A stretch of DNA of 64,000 bases from Oscillospiraceae bacterium (GTDB taxonomy: Bacteria > Bacillota > Clostridia > Oscillospirales > CAG-382): the NCBI GenBank assembly GCA_015064485.1, contig SVSD01000005.1, positions 1 through 64,000 on the forward strand. Direction: 5' to 3'. The notes beneath the pieces are model-generated. The model saw only the letters and a program-made list of their open reading frames with translations, had not been told where the DNA came from and searched no databases. The position numbers and the translations under genes are program-made. Position 1 is the first letter of the stretch; each line of letters starts with the position of its first letter. Shown one piece after another: positions 59,902-64,000 of this stretch.

Positions 59902-62196
59902 ATGAATAATTTCAACGATCTTGATCAAAAGATCAGAGAGATGGCGGAGCGTATTCGAGAGCTCCGTGAAATCGAAGGGATCTCTCCCCTTTCAATGGCA
60001 AAAAGCACAGGCGTTTCCGTTGAAGAATACCTTGCTTGCGAAGAAGGCAAAAACGATTTGAACTTCGCCTTCATTTACCGCTGTGCAAGTGCTCTCGGCG
60101 TAAATGTTACCGATATCATTGAGGGCTACAGCCCTAATCTTAAATCTTATACCGTAACAAGAGCAGGTTCCGGTCAGCAGATAGCCAAGGCGCACGGTAT
60201 GACCTATTTTAACCTTGCCTACGCTTTTAAAAACAGAATTGCCGAACCGCTTTATGTTGTCAGCACATACGACGAAACAAAGACTGCCGACAATATCGAG
60301 CTTACAACCCATGCGGGTCAGGAATGCGACATCGTCATCGAGGGTAACCTTATGGTTCAGGTCGGCGAACACAAGGAAGTTCTCGGCCCTGGCGACAGTA
60401 TTTATTACGATAGTGATACCCCTCACGGTATGATCGCGGCAAACGGAAAAGACTGTAAGTTCTACGCTATCGTTTTAAAAGCCGATGAAGACGATATTGA
60501 AGATGCGGCTACACCCGATATGATAACAAAGAAGATTATCGGTTCGCTCCATAAAGACGAAAAGGACCGCATTTACCGTCAATTTATCGATATAGTCGAA
60601 GATGAAGACGGAACTCCCACTTCGATAACATTCAAGAATACCGATAAATTCAATTTTGCTTTTGACCTTGTGGACAAGCTTGCAGAAAAAGAACCCGACA
60701 AGCTTGCAATGCTTCACATTTCAAAAGATAAAACAGAACGCCGCATAACTTTCTCTGAAATGAAGAAGGTTTCATCTCAGTATGCAAACTACTTTATGTC
60801 GCTCGGTATTAAGAAGGGCGACAAGGTTATGCTTGTTTTGAAGCGCCATTATCAGTTCTGGTTTGCAATGATAGCTCTTAACAAGATCGGTGCAATTGCA
60901 ATTCCTGCTGTAAATCAGCTCCAGGAACACGATTTTGAATACCGCTTTAAGGCAGCCGGTGTTTCGACCGTTATCTGTACTTCCGACGGAGATACAGCAA
61001 ACCAGATCGACATTGCGGCAAAAACCTGCCCCGGACTTGTAAATAAGCTTATTGTAAACGGCGAAAAAGACGGTTGGAGAAGCCTTGATGAAGAATACAA
61101 GCGTTTCAGCACTCATTTTTACCGTTCGGACGAATCCCCCTGCGGCGACGACCTTATGCTTATGTATTTTACATCAGGAACATCCGGTTATCCCAAGATT
61201 GCGGCTCATAACCACAAATACCCTCTCGGTCATTTCCATACCGCAAAATACTGGCATTATGTAGATCCCGACGGACTCCATTTCACAATTTCCGATACGG
61301 GTTGGGCCAAGGCTATGTGGGGTAAGCTTTACGGTCAGTGGCTCTGCGAAGCTGCAACCTTTGTATATGACTTTGACAGATTTGATGCTGCAGATATTCT
61401 TCCTATGTTTGAAAAATATCATATAACCACATTCTGCGCTCCTCCCACAATGCTCAGAATGATGATAAAACAGGATATATCACAATACGATTTTTCATCT
61501 GTGCGCCATATGACAACTGCGGGCGAAGCTTTGAACCCTGAAGTTTACCGCCAATTTGAAAAAGCAACGGGGCTTCAGATTCTCGAAGGCTTCGGTCAGT
61601 CCGAAAGCACAATGATCATCGGTAATATGATCGGTAAACCTCACAAGATAGGCTCTATGGGTAAACCAGCACCGATTTATGATGTTCATCTCCTCGATGC
61701 CGACGGCAACGAAGTTAAAACAAGTGAATCCGGCGAAATCTGTATCAATATCAAAGACGGTGCTCCCTGCGGTCTTTTCACTGGCTACTACGGCGATGAA
61801 GAAAAGACAAAGGAAGTATGGTACGACGGTTATTATCACACAGGCGATGTTGCGTGGCGTGATGAAGACGGATTCTATTGGTATGTCGGCAGAAGCGACG
61901 ATGTTATTAAATCCTCCGGCTACCGCATAGGCCCGTTTGAAATCGAAAGCGTTATTATGGAGCTTCCCTATGTTCTTGAATGTGGCGTATCTGCTGTTCC
62001 CGACGAGGTAAGAGGACAAATAGTTAAGGCAAGCATCGTTCTTGTAAACGGCACTCCCCCCTCAGAAGAGCTTAAGAAAGAAATTCAGAACTATGTCAAG
62101 GAAAAAACTGCTCCTTACAAATATCCTCGAATCGTTGAATTCCGCGATAGTCTTCCCAAGACTGTAAGCGGTAAGATTATGAGAAATAAACTTTAA
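59902..62196 (+). CDS. XRE-cupin-acyl-CoA synthetase fusion
   Basis: A 764-residue three-part protein. Residues about 8-65 are an XRE-type helix-turn-helix, about 95-170 a cupin (TTHAGQECDIVIEGNL ... GDSIYYDSDTPHG in outline), and about 230-764 an AMP-forming acyl-CoA synthetase: P-loop MYFTSGTSGYPK (about 418-430), EGFGQSES, WYDGYYHTGDVAW, YVGRSDDVIKSSGYRIGP in outline, and the catalytic Lys in KTVSGKIMR. The ligase part resembles medium/short-chain acyl-CoA synthetases. ATG 59902 follows CGGAGG after the T-box. It may activate a branched-chain or aromatic acid for reductive amino acid synthesis; the HTH-cupin part may sense the substrate. That is inference. Confidence 0.88.
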   Translation: MNNFNDLDQKIREMAERIRELREIEGISPLSMAKSTGVSVEEYLACEEGKNDLNFAFIYRCASALGVNVTDIIEGYSPNLKSYTVTRAGSGQQIAKAHGMTYFNLAYAFKNRIAEPLYVVSTYDETKTADNIELTTHAGQECDIVIEGNLMVQVGEHKEVLGPGDSIYYDSDTPHGMIAANGKDCKFYAIVLKADEDDIEDAATPDMITKKIIGSLHKDEKDRIYRQFIDIVEDEDGTPTSITFKNTDKFNFAFDLVDKLAEKEPDKLAMLHISKDKTERRITFSEMKKVSSQYANYFMSLGIKKGDKVMLVLKRHYQFWFAMIALNKIGAIAIPAVNQLQEHDFEYRFKAAGVSTVICTSDGDTANQIDIAAKTCPGLVNKLIVNGEKDGWRSLDEEYKRFSTHFYRSDESPCGDDLMLMYFTSGTSGYPKIAAHNHKYPLGHFHTAKYWHYVDPDGLHFTISDTGWAKAMWGKLYGQWLCEAATFVYDFDRFDAADILPMFEKYHITTFCAPPTMLRMMIKQDISQYDFSSVRHMTTAGEALNPEVYRQFEKATGLQILEGFGQSESTMIIGNMIGKPHKIGSMGKPAPIYDVHLLDADGNEVKTSESGEICINIKDGAPCGLFTGYYGDEEKTKEVWYDGYYHTGDVAWRDEDGFYWYVGRSDDVIKSSGYRIGPFEIESVIMELPYVLECGVSAVPDEVRGQIVKASIVLVNGTPPSEELKKEIQNYVKEKTAPYKYPRIVEFRDSLPKTVSGKIMRNKL

Positions 62197-62204
62197 TAGT
62201 ATAA

Positions 62205-62234
62205 AAAAATATCCACCCGAGGGTGGATATTTTT
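62205..62234. terminator. Terminator between convergent genes
   Basis: Arms AAAAATATCCACCC and GGGTGGATATTTTT with a very short loop, followed by TG and a T-rich run; works in both directions. Confidence 0.88.
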
Positions 62235-62263
62235 GTTATAGATAAAACAACTCTCATCTTTTG

Positions 62264-63814
62264 TTATTCAATATATTCAAAAAAGATACTATATGTTGGA
62301 ACTGATGATGAAATATCCGGAATTCTGTATTCCACATATATATTTTGTTTTCCGGAGTTGATAACTAATGTTTCAAGCGTTGTTTTATAAGATTTAAATC
62401 TGTTTACAACATTTAAACCATATTCTGATGCTTGTTTATCAGATATTGGGTCTAAAGGATCTGCTAACATTAATGTAGTTCCTGGCTGGCATTTTGTCCA
62501 TTCTGTGTTAGGATTTACATAAAAAGCTCCTTCTAATGTGTAATAATCATTCATCATTTTCCAAATTCTTTGACCGGTTTCACCTAAAAATTCATTTGAC
62601 ATTAAAAGTGAATTATGAACACCTGCATCAATACCGAAGCCATTAGTTAATTTTGATCCATATTGAAGATCATTAGAAATTGTGTTATGCATAAAATATT
62701 TTGAAAAATCGTATTTTGTGAAATATACATCAATTCCATAATATTTTTTATTGCCAATATAATTTATAGCTTCTTGATCATAATAAAGTTCATATAAAAC
62801 TTGATATGGTGCATATTTAAGGTATATTGCATCATTAATTGTTGAATAAGTTGGATTTAATCCAATACCACCATTATCATATTTTTCAACTTTTACTTCA
62901 TCATGAACTTTATCTTCATAGAATTTTTTGAAAGTTTCAAGATTTTCTTCAGGTGTTTTATCATTAGAAAGATCGTACTCTTTTTCATCAGATTCGATGA
63001 TATAATTGTTTTGGATAAACTTATATGGTACAAGGTTTACCATTTTACCATTTTCGTATTTTCCAATACTTGTATCAATAATAACAATATCTTCATATCC
63101 TTTTCTTGAAGGATAATCTTTATCATATACTGTTGTTATATCCGGATACTTTTCTTTATCATATTCGTAATCAAGTATAGGAGTATTATCTTCGTTTTCC
63201 TGTATATCAAAATCTATAGTTTGTCTTTCGATATACTTGTAATCAACTCTTCTGAGCTCGTCATTCCAGGAAACATCATATCCAAGTGCATATCCTACAA
63301 ATCTTGCAGGGATAAATGTCCTTCCGTCTACAATTACAGCTGTGACATCCATTTCCCTTGCTTCTGAATATACAGCTGTTGATGAGAGAATCGGTCCTCC
63401 GGTATAATCAATTACTCTATCAAGACCAATTTTGATTTCGTTGTTACCGATTATCAATTCTGCTACCATATTTACATTATTTGTCATACCTGTTCCATAA
63501 ATAGGTTCAATTGTACCATCTTCTTTAACCCAGTTGTGAACAATTGTTTTGTACGAAGCTTTTTGTGCAAACTTTTTAAGGGAAACTGTTTGTGTTTCCT
63601 GATTCCATAATACTTCTGCACCCATTGCTTCTGCAACAGCTCTTACTGGCACAAGAGTTCGTCCATTTTCAATAAATGGTTTAACATCCATGTTTTGAAC
63701 AGCAACTCCATCAACATAAATTTCAATATTATTTGAATTGGCTGCAAGGACAGATGGAACGGATGAAATAATCATAACGATAACGAAAATTAAACTAAAA
63801 ATTTTCTTTTTCAT
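62264..63814 (-). CDS. Secreted protein with copper-amine-oxidase N-terminal domains
   Basis: A 516-residue secreted protein. A signal peptide (MKKKIFSLIFVIVMIIS...SVLAA) is followed by two copper amine oxidase N-terminal-like (stalk) domains: the first at about 30-80 with NGRTLVPVRAVAEAMGAEV, the second at about 150-200 with VDGRTFIPARFVGYALGYDVSW. The remaining 300 residues are a Tyr/Asn/Asp-rich region of unknown fold. The stalk domain is common in clostridial wall proteins and says little about function. The C-terminal coding part is visibly more A+T-rich than the stalk domains and neighbouring genes. ATG 63814 follows AGGAAGG. Confidence 0.82.
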   Translation of the reverse strand: MKKKIFSLIFVIVMIISSVPSVLAANSNNIEIYVDGVAVQNMDVKPFIENGRTLVPVRAVAEAMGAEVLWNQETQTVSLKKFAQKASYKTIVHNWVKEDGTIEPIYGTGMTNNVNMVAELIIGNNEIKIGLDRVIDYTGGPILSSTAVYSEAREMDVTAVIVDGRTFIPARFVGYALGYDVSWNDELRRVDYKYIERQTIDFDIQENEDNTPILDYEYDKEKYPDITTVYDKDYPSRKGYEDIVIIDTSIGKYENGKMVNLVPYKFIQNNYIIESDEKEYDLSNDKTPEENLETFKKFYEDKVHDEVKVEKYDNGGIGLNPTYSTINDAIYLKYAPYQVLYELYYDQEAINYIGNKKYYGIDVYFTKYDFSKYFMHNTISNDLQYGSKLTNGFGIDAGVHNSLLMSNEFLGETGQRIWKMMNDYYTLEGAFYVNPNTEWTKCQPGTTLMLADPLDPISDKQASEYGLNVVNRFKSYKTTLETLVINSGKQNIYVEYRIPDISSSVPTYSIFFEYIE

Positions 63815-63878
63815 AAAAATCTTCCTTCCTGCCATTCGTTCAGCTTGCGCTTTTGCTTCGAAATCAAACGACACATAT

Positions 63879-63907
63879 ATTATACTACAATCAACTCACA
63901 TAGTCAA
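63879..63907 (-). promoter_or_regulatory. Promoter of the secreted stalk-domain protein gene
   Basis: Minus-strand TTGACT (63907-63902) and TATAAT (63884-63879) with a 17-bp spacer, about 65 bp before the start codon. To the right of it (63908-64000) no feature is supported. Confidence 0.75.
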
Positions 63908-64000
63908 TGTTATATGCAAACAAATGAGTTTAACAACGGAACATTGATAATAGGCTTGACAATCTGACGAGGCTTTTCTCATTAATAGTTTCTACTAAAT

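Overview
The window looks like chromosomal DNA of an anaerobic, endospore-forming, low-G+C Firmicute of class Clostridia, probably a gut Oscillospiraceae/Ruminococcaceae-type bacterium. I infer this from spore genes (cotJABC, spoIIR, an alpha/beta SASP remnant), the HisG-short/HisZ histidine pathway, a TrpR-family YerC/HisR regulator, a T-box riboswitch, AddAB and a split clostridial MetH. I have no taxon-specific marker.

Layout. 1-2272 is the right end of an integrated mobile element: a large serine recombinase abuts the 3' part of a small acid-soluble spore protein gene, so the element appears to sit inside that gene. 2381-14122 (minus) is one near-gapless 13-gene operon, hisR-hisZGDCBHAF-hisIE-metF-metH activation domain-metH, with a promoter and candidate HisR operator. 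14198-18496 (minus) is argCJBD with two candidate ARG boxes over its promoter. 18741-19754 is cotJABC. 19873-21223 encodes a GerMN lipoprotein and an overlapping membrane protein with two BamE-like repeats. 21268-24819 (minus) is metG-tatD-SDR, preceded by an unknown membrane protein.

25867-31178 is an unusual operon: acyl-activating ligase, dedicated acyl carrier protein, apolipoprotein N-acyltransferase (Lnt) with its catalytic triad, and a cytoplasmic GH123/DUF4091-like protein. 31318-36822 (minus) encodes a secreted protein of 1834 residues built from 1359-bp direct repeats. asnA follows at 37188. 38318-46714 (minus) is a cell-surface polysaccharide operon: MurJ-type flippase, glycosyltransferase, two DUF4330 proteins, Wzy-like polymerase/ligase, a glycosyltransferase-CsaB fusion, and a DEDD exonuclease. 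46739-56425 (minus) carries addBA, spoIIR, ispE and a DUF362 ferredoxin-like protein.

56523-59527 (minus) is a compact cluster of a PHP phosphatase, a VanZ-like protein, an HPr-kinase-like protein, a PqqD-like protein, an S24/S26 peptidase and a 57-residue peptide. This resembles a peptide-modification system that I cannot assign to a known class. 59578-62196 is a T-box-controlled XRE-cupin-acyl-CoA synthetase. The window ends with a secreted copper-amine-oxidase-N-domain protein.

Most operons are tightly packed, with 1-4 nt overlaps or 1-10 nt gaps and strong GGAGG-type ribosome binding sites. TTG starts seem common.
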